Shown here: one piece after another, positions 1 to 12,894 of the stretch
Layout: each line of letters begins with the position of its first letter
How positions within the stretch are numbered: the stretch's first letter is position 1
NCBI GenBank assembly: GCA_030549495.1
Contig: JAUIRK010000916.1
Coordinates: 1,401,001-1,465,000 of the forward strand
Direction: 5' to 3'
DNA: 64,000 bases
DNA from: Nectonema munidae
Lineage: Eukaryota > Nematomorpha > Nectonematoida > Nectonematidae
Made by a program: the position numbers and the translations under genes
Notes under the pieces: generated by a model
Databases searched by the model: none
Told to the model about the DNA's origin: nothing
Seen by the model: only the letters and a program-made list of their open reading frames with translations

Positions 1-2
1 AT

Positions 3-137
3 AATAATGATAATAATAAACAATTAAAAGAAATTTATAGAAAAAGATCACGTGAAAAGAACAAAAATGATTTATCAACAGAATCCAAATTTTCAAAAAG
101 AAATTTTACAATTTGTCAAAAAATATTAAATTTATAG
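3..137 (+). other. Possible C-terminal reading frame cut by the window edge
   Basis: An open frame enters from the left edge and ends at a TAG near 135-137. It is rich in Asn and Lys and has no recognised motif. An AATAAA-like hexamer follows shortly after the stop. It may be the end of a gene lying outside the window, or chance in AT-rich DNA. Confidence 0.15.
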
Positions 138-331
138 TAGAATAAAATAACAAAATCTTTGAAAAAACATGTTAATGTTGATATAGTTTTCAAATGAAAT
201 GCAATAAACATAATTAAGTTTTTTGATTTTAGCTGGTGTCCTTCATTTAAAATTGGGTGGCGATTGGCTGTGTTAGAGAGGTGTAGGCATTGTATAGAAT
301 CAAAAGTGAATAAGAGATATACGAAATTTAG

Positions 332-390
332 TTGGGACTTATGAAAGATGGCGCTCTTATAAAGGTGGCGCTTCATCAGGTTAGACTGTA
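332..390 (-). mobile_element. Tigger/pogo-type terminal inverted repeat, orphan
   Basis: Read on the minus strand from 390, this starts TACAGTCTAACCTGATGAAG and continues with GCGCCACCTT and GAGCGCCATC boxes. The same layout occurs at both ends of the Tigger element at 32250-34660. No transposase frame is attached, so this is a leftover end or the edge of a non-autonomous copy. Confidence 0.55.
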
Positions 391-1184
391 AATTGTTTTT
401 TCTTTCATTAAATGATAATAATCGTCACTTTTTATGCAACCTTTTTTCGTTCATCTTCCAAAACCTTTCTGGATTGCCCAATTTAATGAATTGATTTTTA
501 AAAAAAGTATATAAATATACATATTTTTAAATAATTCAAAAGTCAAAACAATTGGACCTATATGTCATAAGTATGTAGCATAAGAATATTAACATAACAT
601 AATTTTAACATAATTTTATTGGCGAAAGTAGGTTGAGCCTATAAAATATTGCATCTGCATAAAGAGAAGAATGTACGAGAATCAAACATTCTATCCTTCC
701 AATAAATATCTAATCTATTCTTGAAAGTATCTAATCTATTCACAATGTAATCTGGAAGGGAGTTCCTATCATTGATCATTCTTCAAGAGAAAAAGCTTCT
801 TAAATAAGACTTTTTACAATAAGATTTCTGAAATTTATAGGAGTGAAACTTTGGGTTCTCTTTGAATATTCAGGTAATATTTTTGAGCTAATATGCATGC
901 TTTGATGAAGGATGTTGAAAACAGAAATCATATCTCGCCTTTTGAAACGATGAAGTATAAGGAAGGAAGGTTCACTTTCTTAAGCCTTTCTTCATAGCTT
1001 AAATCTTTTAATACAGAAATCTTCTTAGTAATAGTTCTGTGAACTCTTTCAATATTAACAGCATCAAAAGCGTGATATGAAAAATAAATAAAATTATTGA
1101 TTAGGCCCAAGGATGTGGTAAAAACAATAGCATATCTTAGTGTTTTTGTACCACATGTTTATTTGAAAGATAATATGTATATAG
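391..1184. other. Intergenic, AT-rich, nothing recognised
   Basis: Short frames on both strands start with chance ATGs and carry no motif. No repeat shared with the rest of the window was seen by eye. Confidence 0.5.
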
Positions 1185-1325
1185 TAATGGTACCGTAGGG
1201 TGTTTTCATCGAAAAGGCACAATTGCGCCGCTTGTATCGAACTATGAGGAAAGCAAGCTTGATGTAGGATCGAACACAACTCCTTGAGTTATCGAATCCA
1301 GCATCTAATCAACCATACTCACGCG
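1185..1325 (-). mobile_element. tRNA-derived SINE, copy 1
   Basis: On the minus strand there is a tRNA-like head with a B-box-like GTTCGATCC (1267-1275) and an upstream A-box-like TGGTTGATTAGATG. The body then carries a CATAGTTCGATACAAGCGG-like stretch and ends in ACACCC. The same order, with the same body, occurs at 37797-37965. Pol III promoter boxes inside a short dispersed repeat are the hallmark of tRNA-derived SINEs. The ends are approximate. Confidence 0.55.
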
Positions 1326-4300
1326 TATATTCTTTAAAAAACAAAACTTAAAAGTGGAGAGTGATATTTTATTAAATACTTCGAATTTTGTCTCCAAATT
1401 TATGAGGAATATTTAAGCCCATATGATACTTTTATTAACCTTTATATAAAAATTTAATTAGAATTTTATGGCATTTATTTATATATTGAACAAGAGCATC
1501 ATAAAATGTCTTGACCTTTTTGAATCACAAGACACAGTTGGTGTCGCCTTTGCTATATATATATAAATCTACAAGTTAGTTAGATGGTTAATTAAGCAAA
1601 TACGTTAGATTAGCTTTAACATGTAATTTGAGTGACAAATGAGACAACATATTGGAAAAGAAATGTGAAAATTTATTGGCAATAACAAAGGTTATAGAGT
1701 TAGTCAGTCTGGCATGCAGAGATCTACAAGAATTTGGTTATGTGAGTCCAGTTTTTTCAATTTCTCTTAAAAGCTTTTTACTCTCCCGATAATCGTTTTT
1801 CTAAGCATGACTGCGCAAAAGAAAGAAATTAAATCAAAGCAAATACTTTTTTATCTATATTGACATTTTGCTGCAAAGAGAAAAGTAATATCAGTTCTTT
1901 CAAAATCATGTTCTTTTTAAGGAATACAAAAGATTTACTAGGACTGAATAAAATACTTTAAAATAAAATTGCTTTATATAATAGAAAAGGAAATTAAGCT
2001 TATTTTTCCTAAGATTTTTATTGGTAGAAATGGAGCACTACTTAAGTACACAATTTACGCGTTCTACAAAGCAAAAAAGGTATATTGAATATGATTCTAT
2101 TTTATCACAAAATCTTTAATTACGCGCATAATCATGCTGATGTGATCGATATCTCCTGAATACGTGTCAATAATAATTGACCGAATCATATTTCAAAATT
2201 TAGTTTTGCTACTATTTAGGCTAATGGTTCTTATTTTAACAAGAGTCAATTGAGTGACATAGATGTGAGGGAGTAGTTATCGTTAAAAGCTTTTCAAACT
2301 TTTCTAGCATTAAATCTGCAGTTTTTCTTGATAGGTGATTTGTTTAGACAATTAAATAATCGAACTAATGATCAGCGACTATTCATTACTATTTTTCAAA
2401 ACGTATGCTCAGATGCACTGGTGGGCCCCAAAACATTCCAAATTGGGCCATTTGAAGATTCTACTTGATGATTGTAGAATACTAATTTCACTAGGTTTAT
2501 ATAACATTAACTTTTACCCCATAACGTTTGGGAAAATTTTTTAAAGTCAAAGAAAATACTTTAAAATTTATTCAAAATGTATAATTTTTTGTCATCAGCA
2601 TATAAAAACGAAAAATTATTTAGGGATTTGATTATTAACTTTAAATCCCCATTTAATAGGGGATAAAAACGCCTACAAATTTGTATTTAAAAATAGACAA
2701 AACTTCATTTGAACTTCTTTAAACTTTTTTTTATTGCCATATGGCAACGTTAAAAATTTTGAAAACAAAAACAATAATGTTTCATTTTCTCACTTGAAAT
2801 TTGTTTTTGTTGAGTTTAAATGATTTTAAATTGTAATCAATTTTATGATAACAAACTGTCAAATAAATAGTTAGGCATTAGGGTTTGTGCATTAGGTTTA
2901 GCTCATTAGAGAATTCCAAAAATAATTTTAATTTTTTTGTTACTTTTGATGACTTGATATTTGATGTTATCATTTTGTAACACCACGAAGTGACTATTAA
3001 AAGTAACCAACCTGCTTGTAAAGATTCTTTTATATCACAAACAATGAGCAGAAGAATTATTAAAAAATTAAAAAGTTTTTTCTCAGAATAATAATGAAAC
3101 TTAGAAAAGCGAAATAAGGTTCTCAGATTTCAAAGTTTTACGAATGTATCAGCAAACATTTAATTGAGAGAGGAATTTTTCACAAAAATGAGTATTGTTG
3201 AAGGTATCTTGTAAAATTTTGAAAGCACCGTTGAAAATATTATATTTGAACAAAAAGTTCGCTTATCAAGTTCAAGGTCGCAAAAATTCACAAAAGTCTA
3301 ACAAAGAACTTTAGAGACAGAGTGATGTCATGTGTTTGCTAAAAACTGTATCCTGCAAATCACGGATTGTACTTTGATAGTAATTTAATCATCACATCTA
3401 TAAATTCTCCTCATCAGTTAGCCAGAGACATGAAAAACGGTGCTCTAAAGTACCTGTTCTCAACCTTCCCAATAGTAAGAGCGTAAAAATACTTCAAGAT
3501 CTTGGACAGCAGAATATATCGTAAAAACTTTCGTGGATATATTTAAAAAACTTACGGTAAATTTTATTGCTATTCATTTCATTTTGAGAAATTGACTTTG
3601 CCATTGTATCAAATTCTAAAGTTAGGTGTGTATTTTGATAAGCTGTTCATAAATATTCTTCAAGATTTGAATTTACATTGCACGATCTTAGTCTGGATTT
3701 AGTCATATCCAAATGAGAAAAGCAAGATTGCAATAGGTATGTAGTAGAAGCAAAGTATGTTTGAAACCTCTACGTAACAGATTTCAAATTGGGAAATTTA
3801 TTCTTATTTACCTCTTGGTTCTAAAAATCACGTTGCATATTTTATTAGCCTTCAATAAAACTTTATTTTGTAAATCTATTATTCCTTCTCCAATAATCCT
3901 TGTGATGATGATGGGAAGAGAATGATAACAATGATGTGATGATCATGATAATAAAGAAGATGGTGTTGATGACTGCTTTGGGCGTATTTGAGTAAATTTT
4001 ACAACTTTTCATAAATAATTATGTGATCTGATATTTTGATAAGATAATATATGCAGCATTTCGTCTTATTTCCTTAACAAAAAGCAGATAAAAATGTAAT
4101 TACAAAGATGGATATAACATAACTTTTTTCATTTTTCTTCAAATCATTGATTTTCATATGATCATATACTTGTGTGAACGATGATATTCAAAATATTTAT
4201 TATGTCTCTTTCAGACACATCAAATCGCGTGTGTGACACAAGTTTTTCACGGTATCTGGACAAATTTAAAGTCACGAAATGTAAACAAAAGTCAGAGTAG

Positions 4301-7300
4301 TACTTTGATTGTTTAAAAAAATTAACGCGTCTTCAGGGATACGGAGGAAAGTAAAGTGATTTATGATGTAAGATTTAGTAGAATGAACTATGTATAAGTA
4401 AAAGAATATTGCTTTGTTAGAAAAGCGAGCATATGACTGGAGTGTTATTTTCATCAGACGTTCTGAAGCAGCTAAGACGGGAGATTTAGTCGTATGGAGG
4501 ATACGTAGGTGGAAGTAAATAGCTAAGACAGGGGATTTAGAGATTTGACGCAATATTACTGACGTGTTATATCACTAATCTTCAGCCAACGTGAACTATA
4601 ATAATATATGCTACAACGAATGTAAAAGAAAGAAGCGACTGTACTAGTATTTCATTATATTTATGTTTAGAACAAAACATAAATTTAAACAGTTTAAAAG
4701 AGGGAAGACAAAATGGGCAAAGACTGAAATACTATTTTAAGCTTGATTTTACAATCAAGTTACTACTGTGTCTTTTTGCTTACATTTTCATTCAAGGATA
4801 ACTTTAAATTTGTTTCGCGGGATTTTGTCATAGTAGCATTTTTCACAACCGGTGTTGACGCACCCCTTTCTGACGGACATTCTTTTTCAAAAAGTAGACC
4901 TGCAATTTAGAGAGCACCATATATTTTATTTTAATAAGAGCGTTCTTATAACCAGGACAACATCGTGAACTTTATGTGGGCGCATTATTCCAAACTGAAA
5001 AATCCATGTGTGTTCGTTTCTTTTTTGAAGCGTGTAATTGTTTGAGGGCTTGAGTGTTTCTAAGATATAACGTTTTAGAATGTGGCAAACTTTCATTTGC
5101 CAGGTAAATCATATATTTTCAGAGTTGCTTTCAGAGTTGGACAAGGATATAGCAGATGACAGTCACGCATGTCACTACTAGAGGAATATTAGCGTGTAAC
5201 ATTTTTGAAAAAAGAAATGTAGAGCTTGTGAAGGAATTATGCAACTACACGATTTTCAGAGAAAAATATATTGGAATAAAGCTTAAAGAATCTTTCTACA
5301 TTATAAATCACTACAACAAATCAAAATATAAAAAAATGGATGCAGCAAGTGAACAAGTACTTTGAACGTGAATATTCTGAAGATTTTTTGAATAAGATAT
5401 AGATATTTCGATTCTGTCACAAATAAGAAATAGCCAAGTCTTAAATTTGTTTAAGAAAAAAGCATTAGATTTCCATACTTAGTATCATTTTGTTTGAAAT
5501 TAAATTAATTTTAAGAGAGAATTTTGCAAAAAAAAAAACACTAAACATTCTTTACAACTTGACAAACAAATGCTAATAATTTTGCTTCCCACACTTAACC
5601 AATATCAAATATCATGGTAGAACAATAAAAATTTATTCTATAAACCCTAAATCAGGGGTCGACGAACATTTAAAATCATTACCTAAAAATACATTAATTC
5701 AAGCATCTTGATTTTAAAAAAAATCTTGGATTCTTGATCTCAAAATTTTTTCTGAATGTATATATGAAAATGGATTCTCTATTATAGAAAGCATAAAACA
5801 AATATTTAGATAAAATCATTATCAAATAAAACGCTTTTCTAGAAATTTTTCCCTTCACGTTATGGAATAATGATTTTGTTTATTTTTCGTTAGAATTATG
5901 CAACAAAATTTGGACATTTTAATCCTAGGGCAATTTGGATGCAATCTTATCAGTTCACAATATTTCTCTACTTTGTTTTACACTCATTATAGCGGAAGTC
6001 CTTGTTCAAAAAAGTAGGTTGTTGCAAAAAACAGCAACTTTTTGACGGTCTCTACTTTCAAAAATAGGAAAAATCAATTTGGTTTTCAAATTTAATGAAT
6101 GCATGATTATTGGATAGCAATTGAAGAACTCTAGACCCGGCCCTAACCCATATAGTTTTACTTACTAATGATAAAACTCATTAAAATCAAAATTTCTATT
6201 TTTTCACAAATTGGAGCAAAATATCCCGGATTTCTCCCATGAATGTTAGAGAATTGTGTTATGTATCCAGTTGCGTAAAATCAATGTCAGTTTCATCTAA
6301 ACGTTATAAGCCTTTGAAATGATGGTGTGATCTTTAATAATGGCTGCTATCTTCCAAATAATAATAGATATATAGAAATAATAAAAGTTTCTGGATAAAA
6401 TTGATCTTATGGTTTACGTCATATGTAATGACAAAGAATTTGAGATTAAAAAGATGCTTAGGAATAAATTATATTATTGACCTTTTTTATCAAAATATTG
6501 AAGAAAAAGAAGAAGATAAAGATAGAACTAGCTACATTGATTTTCTAAGAGTTGAATGCACAATCGAAAAAGGCTTTATGTTCGATGAATGTAAATACCT
6601 CTTTACGAAACGTTGGAAATATGCTATTTTTTGTATATTCTTCGAAGCAGATAGATAACAAAATGGCTGATCTGTTTTCTCATTACGATAGTGACATTAT
6701 TTTAATCAATGGCGAGAAATGCTAACTATTGTTCAGTCATTACGTGTAAAAACACATCATTTTTTAGCTTCTGGGCATTCCAAGTACAAAATTTCAACAA
6801 CAAAAATACAGGATAAATGATCAATTTTGTTGTGATGTGTGTTTGTTTAATTATAATTAAAAGATACCCTACTCCAGTGCTATCCAAACCACTTAGACGT
6901 TCAATAACAAGGACAACATAATGATTAACTCAGAACTTCCACATACCTTAAGCTTTTCGGGTTAATAACACCGCGATCCATTGTGATCCAACTACATATC
7001 CTGTACAACGCTTTTTAGCACTTCTACAACTGGGTATGTTTGACTTACTTTTTTATGTAATTAGGTTTTCATGAACAATGCAAGACACAATATTATCGTA
7101 AATAGACAAAAATAATTTATACGCGTTGCGAAAACTTTGTTTGATAAAGCTAGAACAACTTCATAACTACTTTTATAATAAATTATATCCAGCTAGTTTT
7201 TTAAAATAATGATGAGACTATTGAAACCTGGAATCAGATTGTCGAAGATAATATGATTGTGATCTTTTATGATTTCAATCTCCCACTAACACAATGAATA

Positions 7301-8629
7301 AATCGATCAACGTAGGATAACAAAATGCCAGGAGAACAAAGAACTTCTTTCTTTTGATCGTTTATTATATATTCCATCTCCTTCCAAGACTAAGAAATTC
7401 ACTATACAATATACAAGAAATTCTATTACTTTTGTATATTTAGATGAATTTTAGCATAGATATAATGAATAAAAATAATAATGGCATTTCTCTTAACAAT
7501 GAAATGATATATAACTATCATCCTTCCGAAAAAGTTTCTCCCGATTCAAGTTTATAGGCGAGGGTATATTCGTAAAGATTCTCACCCTCAAATGATATTT
7601 TGAAGTTTAAAATGGTAAGAATCTTTTAAATAAATGTGATGCGAGGACAAAAAGTGCTAAAATACTGATATACATTAAAAATGATAAAGACAGTGCCTTA
7701 CCTCCTTAAAAGAAAAAATGTGTCAGAATGTGTAAAATGAAGCACTCTTAGGCGAAATAAAATAAGTTTGCAAATTGTTCAAAACACTTAATAACAATGA
7801 TGAGAAAAGAGCTTTCTGAATCCTTTAGAACAAATTTTTAGAAAAATCAATTATAAAACTTCAAGGATAAATAATGTAACTATTATCATTACTACTTTTA
7901 TTGAGGGAGAAGGCGATGACGAGAATTTCCTATTAGTATTATAGCTTGGAAAACAAAATCAATAGAGAGCAGCACGGACCTAAGCTATTGCTACCATCAT
8001 AATCATACTGTCATCATGAAGATTAGCATTGTGGGGAGTTGCCCATTTTTACGTATCGCAAATGCCCAGCTATAAAATACACCTTTCAATTCTAAAATCA
8101 TCGTGCATCTTATGATGGAGAGCATGAAATTAAAAAATATCCATTACATCTTTCGAATTAATCGATTGCTTCTCACATCATTCTATTTTTCAGGGATATG
8201 AGTGAAATGCCTATACTTCTGTGCTCCATTTATTCGTGTCAAAGATAACTAGCGTCATGGCAATTAGTATAGATTATTCGATGCTTTTTACTTCAAAAGA
8301 CACATATGTTTTATAAGCAGGGGCATATTAGATCCGCGGTCACAAAATCCTCGATAATCTCCATCTTTTTATATGAAAATCTCCTGGAAAATTAGTCATT
8401 GACTTGATAAAGTTTAATCAGCATAGCAGTAAATTGCCTAAGGTCTCTTTTAGACAAAACCATTTTACTCAAAGTGTTTATTCAATTGTTTTTATCAACT
8501 TTTGAAAAGGGTATCATTTTGTTTGATTTCAACACGAACTAATAAGATATCTACAACAACAAATTTCATGTCAGTATAAAAAGCGATATATATTTTTACT
8601 CCCAAAGGCATGCTTCTCCAAATAGAGTA
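1326..8629. other. Long AT-rich stretch without a supportable gene
   Basis: Two plus-strand frames (5156-5365, 69 aa; 6401-6658, 85 aa) match nothing I recognise. The second continues an overlapping frame by a shift, as decayed coding DNA would. A hAT-like end, CAGGGGTCGACGAAC, sits at 5653 without a visible partner. A degenerate repeat of AGCTAAGACGGGAGATTTAG type lies at about 4470-4545. Otherwise only anonymous AT-rich DNA is seen. Confidence 0.5.
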
Positions 8630-8970
8630 GAGTAGACCCTCGTTAACTCAGAACCTGATAACTCGGATAAGTCGGACCGTGACCGAGAATACAAATGTTT
8701 GCCCTTATAGAAGTGGGCATTTTCTTTGAATTTTTTAATTTTGCTTTGCCTTACAAGCAGCCATTTTATTTTTTACTCTATAGGTAGTTCGCGGTCATTC
8801 TAAATTTTGACGTTATTCCAAAGCTTGTTGTGGCTACAAATTCGTCCAATTTGAAATATTTTTTTCTACCATATATATATATATATATAGACCCTCTGTT
8901 ATGTCAGATAATCGACATAGTTGGACACCCTTCTCCCCCATGTAGTTCGACTTAACGAGGGTTTACTGTA
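8630..8970. mobile_element. Tigger/pogo-type MITE, about 341 bp
   Basis: The left end reads TAGACCCTCGTTAACTCAG, and the reverse complement of the right end reads TACAGTAAACCCTCGTTAAG. These are terminal inverted repeats of the pogo/Tigger type, which target TA. The interior holds GATAACTCGGATAAGTCGGA-like boxes and an (AT)n run at 8871-8889, but no reading frame. It lies about 150 bp left of the large duplication boundary. Confidence 0.7.
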
Positions 8971-10034
8971 TTTCAAAAAAAAAATTTAAAGTTTGTCAAA
9001 ATGATACTGCATTGATATATTCTCAGATAAAAGCAAATTAAAAAATGGCAAAGCAATTAATACATAAAAGAAAAAGGAAAACATTTGAATAAAACGGTTT
9101 TTGGTGAAAAGAAGCACCTGTTTTGATTGCATCAGTGTTGAAATTACATATGTTCAAAAAATAGAACTCAGATTACATGTTCAAAAATATTTAAATTAAT
9201 CATGAAATTAAAATAGATCACCTTGAAATTAAAAGATTTGAATTTCTAGTTAAAATAATTAAACGACGACCAATAACTTTAATTAGAATCAAATACTAAA
9301 TTTTAAAGAACTCAATACCAAATCTAAAATATATAAAATCCAGATCTTTTCTTGTCCCATCTATCCAAAAAATTGAACACAAACCACAAATTTTGGATTG
9401 TGGAGCTTAATATTTTTATCAATTTAAATAGTAAAAACAAATATATCAGAAAGTCTCATAGGCGAAGAAAACTTGTTCACAGCCAAACGCATTATAAAGT
9501 TGGAATTGGTAATAAGGGTTACTCAAATCATAAGGAAAATAAAATCGTTCAATAAGTTTAAAAATTGGTAAAAAGGCCTTTGTCTCGTTCTGTACCCTAA
9601 TGCTTTTGATAAGATCACTACTTGCATCCTACACACCGTCTTAAATAATGAGGAACAGTCTTTCATCATCATCATTCTTTAAAACTAAATGATATAGCTT
9701 TTCTTTCTTTTTAATTTTGATTAGTGCACCCACTTTCTAATTTTTTTATCCACACGTACACCCTTTTTTCAAACGCATCCTAATGAAATCTTTTCATTTT
9801 CCCATTTCTTCGCCTTTATTCTGTTTTGTGCTTGATGTTTGTGAGATTAGGGAAGACTGACATATTTTGAGCAAGGATTTAAAATGGAAAAATATAAATT
9901 AAATGTAAAGTTTAGTCATTGAAAAAATGTGATAAAAATAAAATTCGTCATTAAATTTTTTAATCATTATTTATTCAGAAAATATTCAAAGTGTAGCATT
10001 TTAATAATGATATGGAAGAAGGAGAAAAAAATCT

Positions 10035-10111
10035 TTAAACTTGAGCAGGTTCGGTTATATTCTGTATCTCACAAATTTCAATTTCGTTAATTTGACTAGA
10101 TTCATTATCAT
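10035..10111 (-). CDS. PHAX-like terminal exon D (copy 1)
   Basis: On the minus strand a strong acceptor, TTTATTTTCAG, precedes a frame of 24 codons ending in TAA. The peptide is acidic (DDNESSQINEIE, then a tail ending PAQV). The acceptor leaves a phase that fits the candidate donor of exon C at 10897: one base from C plus two from D completes a codon. PHAX proteins end in an acidic, low-complexity tail, which agrees but is weak evidence. The unit is repeated at 54719-54795. The exon calls rest on splice signals and phase only; no transcript was seen. Confidence 0.45.
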
Positions 10112-10210
10112 CTGAAAATAAATTATATTAATATTACTTTATCAATACTTACAATTTCAATGAATTGATGGTTGGTCGAGAGTGAAATACGTCTGCCTAT
10201 ATGGGATTAA

Positions 10211-10340
10211 CCCTCTCCTGACCAGAAAAATCAGACGATATTTATTAAAAAGCAGAAGATTCATATACAAAACTAGTTGAAAAAGCAGACGAAGGTAAAA
10301 TTATTTATGTCTCATATCTGATACACTGGTCACAAAAGGG
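10211..10340 (+). mobile_element. TTAA MITE, member E2 (copy 1)
   Basis: A 130-bp element flanked by TTAA on both sides (10207-10210 and 10341-10344). Ends: CCCTCTCCTGACCAG and, reverse complemented, CCCTTTTGTGACCAG. The interior holds CAGACGATAT and GCAGACGAAG boxes shared with the other members. TTAA target duplication is typical of piggyBac-type transposition. It lies in the intron between exons C and D and is also in copy 2 (54895-55024), so it predates the duplication. Confidence 0.8.
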
Positions 10341-10896
10341 TTAAGAAAAAGACAACATTGTTTTGTCAAATTATGAAAGAACATTCTGCACTTTTTGAAC
10401 TGGAAAATGATTCCTCAAATGAGAATTCATACACATTGTTTTGAAACACAGTTCATGAAGCTAGTAATGATATTCTAGCGGTCCTATGTTTTGATTGAGG
10501 TAAATAAATACTTCAAAGTGGCATGATGAGTAAATGCCCGTCATCTTAAAATGTCTCCTCATCGTTTACGTATTAAGACTTCTCTTTTCCTGCAACAAAT
10601 AATAATAAAAAAATTAATATTAAAAAATGTCTTTAATCCATTTCATCCAGGAGAAGCCGATGAGATTAATTACTTTGATATACAAATAGTAGGGTAAAAT
10701 CAAGAAAGCGTGTGCATCAGTTTGAACTGACGATTGTATCATATGGGTTAAATTAAATAAGGCCCATTTAACCAGAGAAAAATTACTAATTTATCCTTCG
10801 CAACTTTGTAAACTATTGTATTAGCTTATCTCATTAAAAACAGTGTAATATAGATCAATCATAAAGAAGTAAAAAGGATGCGCTGAAAAATATTAC

Positions 10897-11053
10897 GCAG
10901 AACATGCGATGTCTTGGTTTCGGTGTTCTTATTTTTCGCTTCATGAAATTCAGGATTGTAGAAGAGCTTGCGACGCGTTTCTCGCGGAATACTGTTATCG
11001 GTTCGAATGCATGTAAAAAATGTGCCACCAAATGATCTTTTACGGGCATTGTC
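10897..11053 (-). CDS. PHAX-like RNA-binding exon C (copy 1)
   Basis: The acceptor CTCTTTTTCAG directly precedes a frame beginning DNARKRSFGGTFFTCIRTDN, followed by SIPRETRRKLFY. PHAX binds snRNA and the export receptor complex, carrying spliceosomal snRNAs out of the nucleus. Its RNA_GG_bind domain has the core N-G-x-R-R-R-T-P-G-G-V-F-L followed by a basic helix and an S-I motif. Here the R-K-R, G-G and T-F-F positions line up, while P is replaced by F. The candidate donor is CTGC|GTAATA (weak consensus, phase 1); without splicing the frame runs to a stop at 10855. Assignment is from recalled family motifs, not a search. Confidence 0.5.
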
Positions 11054-12051
11054 CTGAAAAAGAGATACTCAAAATTATACCATATAATTTGAACGAACGA
11101 GTAAAAAATGGCAGGAATATAACTCCATTTTAATTATAATTGGATTAAGTTTGTTTTTATTTAGTCTAAAAGGATTATAAAAATGTTACTTTTTTTCAAA
11201 ATCCTTTAACTAAAAATTAAAATTTGTTCAAAAAATTAAAACCATAGTAAAAATGAACTTTTTAAATCAATTAAACAAGTACATCTTGAAGAATTTATTT
11301 TTTGTTCATTATTTTGAAGGGATTGAAAGCTGATTGGATGGCATGTAAACTTCCTTTACGAGTTGATCTTTTATAAATTTATTTTAATAGTTTTTAATGA
11401 TGACTTTTTACTGAAGGGGTGAAAATAAACCCTAACTGAATTCAAACTCTTGTACAGAATCAATTTATGAGATTTTAGATTTACTAAGTCCTTGTTTGAT
11501 CACAACACTGCAACATATTAAGTGGATAATTTAGAAGTAATGTTTTTGCTAGCATATATTCATTATTTAAAGGGGTAAAGTAGAATATTTAGAAATAGTT
11601 TTGATTGTAAACAACATCATTATAAGATTTTGCTAACTTCATAATTCTACTGATAACGGTGATTCTTTTAAAACAAGTCTCAATGAATGGAAAGATGTTT
11701 GTTTAGAAAACATTGGAAGTCTTATATTAATTATGGAGAATGCAGAATTCAACATTACAAAAGGTTAATTTTCGTTGGCTTCCATGTTTTGTATTTAAAC
11801 TTTTTGGTTATTAGATATGGGTGCCCTAGTGAACAATAATTGAAAGAGCGGATAATAGATAGGGCATTTAATAAAATTACAATATCTAACTTACCAGAAT
11901 ATGCTGTGTTATTTGAACTAGTGATAATCGTGATTGTGGAGATAAAATAGTTCCATCAAACAACAATCTTAGAACAGATGAGTTACTAGTTCTCAAATGC
12001 ATTGACTTTTCAGATAAAAAGAACTAAACACTTCAAAAAAATTTCCACTAC

Positions 12052-12243
12052 CTTTTTAACACTTGTATAAGAATAGAAATCATGCTTTGCAATGATGCAA
12101 CTGCGGTCTTTAGTAAAGTCTAAATAGTTGGTTTCAAAAGACAGCCCTCGTACAACGCCTCGATATTTTATAACAGGTGTAAAATCTCGAGAAGAAAGAG
12201 CATATACAACTTTGGTATTTTTGAGAGCGCCTTCTCGGTATAC
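12052..12243 (-). CDS. Unrecognised host-like exon X (copy 1)
   Basis: A 64-codon open frame on the minus strand begins VYREGALKNTKVVYALSSRD, contains KYRGVVRGLSFETNY and CIIAKHDFYSYTSVKK, and ends at a good donor, AAAAAG|GTAGTG. The acceptor would be CTACAG at 12244-12249. The exon is phase 0 at both ends, so it could splice in frame to exon C, but I recognise no PHAX homology in it and it may belong to another gene. A TE end (CAGGGGCGCACATTC) abuts the acceptor at 12250, so little pyrimidine tract is left. Copy 2 is 56800-56991 with only a few changes, and the frame stays open. Confidence 0.4.
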
Positions 12244-12249
12244 CTGTAG

Positions 12250-12345
12250 CAGGGGCGCACATTCAGGGGGCGACGCCCCCCCCCTCCCAATGTGATTTCA
12301 ACGGGGCGAAAGAGCCTCCCTCCCCCTTCCCCAATAATTTTCCAT
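12250..12345 (+). mobile_element. Terminus of a CAGGGGCGCA element (copy 1)
   Basis: It starts CAGGGGCGCACATTCAGG, followed by a GC-rich palindrome (GGGGGCGACGCCCCC) and then CCCAATAATTTTCC. Ends of the same family in the other orientation occur at about 32091-32118 and 39171-39208. The opposite end of this copy was not located. It stands 6 bp from the start of exon X and is shared with copy 2. Confidence 0.5.
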
Positions 12346-12764
12346 TTTCTGAATTATATATATTTTTTATAGTATTTATTAGACTTGTTTGTCTTCTGAG
12401 TAGATTTTCGATATTACTTTTCTTGTTTTAAGGTTAAGTCTTAGAATGAATATTTAAAATCTATTTTTTTTCATTAATGTCCACTTCTTTGTTATAGTAA
12501 TGCAAATTTGATCAAAGGCAGTAATGTAGCCAGTCATTTGAATAAGAGACCATGTATTTTTGAACGAGGCGAATTTTTTTATAGCACATGGTTATATAAA
12601 AACTCTATAATTTAAAGCTTAAAATGTTTATTCCTAACTGTAACCAAGCCCGTCGATAAGGGTGAGGGCAAAGGAGCTAGGCCCTCAGGGATTTATTTCG
12701 CACCTCTGAAACTCCTTTGAAATATATAAATGTAAACACTTTCTTATATTCCAGGCCCCATTAA

Positions 12765-12894
12765 CCCATTAAGTCACAATGCTCCCATTTGGGAACATAA
12801 GTAATTTCATCTTCGTCTGCTTTTTTCAATGACTTTGAATATAACTCGTCTGCGTTTTTTTAGATATCGTCTGATTTCTATGGTACTTAATCGG
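12765..12894 (-). mobile_element. TTAA MITE, member E3
   Basis: 130 bp between TTAA at 12761-12764 and 12895-12898. Ends read inward: CCCATTAAGTCACAATG and CCGATTAAGTACCATAG. The interior (minus strand) has three CAGACGA boxes, as in E1. It lies just inside the part deleted from copy 2, so copy 2 gives no information on its age. Confidence 0.8.

Noticed and set aside
4272-4553. 93-aa minus-strand frame with repeated KSPVLA
   Set aside because: It comes from a degenerate local repeat; no splice signals or family features.
5156-5365. 69-aa plus-strand frame
   Set aside because: No motif, no partner exon, stops follow in all frames.
5653-6150. hAT MITE starting CAGGGGTCGACGAAC
   Set aside because: No inverted partner end or 8-bp target duplication could be found downstream.
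6401-6658. 85-aa plus-strand frame, protein-like composition
   Set aside because: Suggestive, and overlapping coding-like sequence sits in another frame, but no family or splice sites could be recognised.
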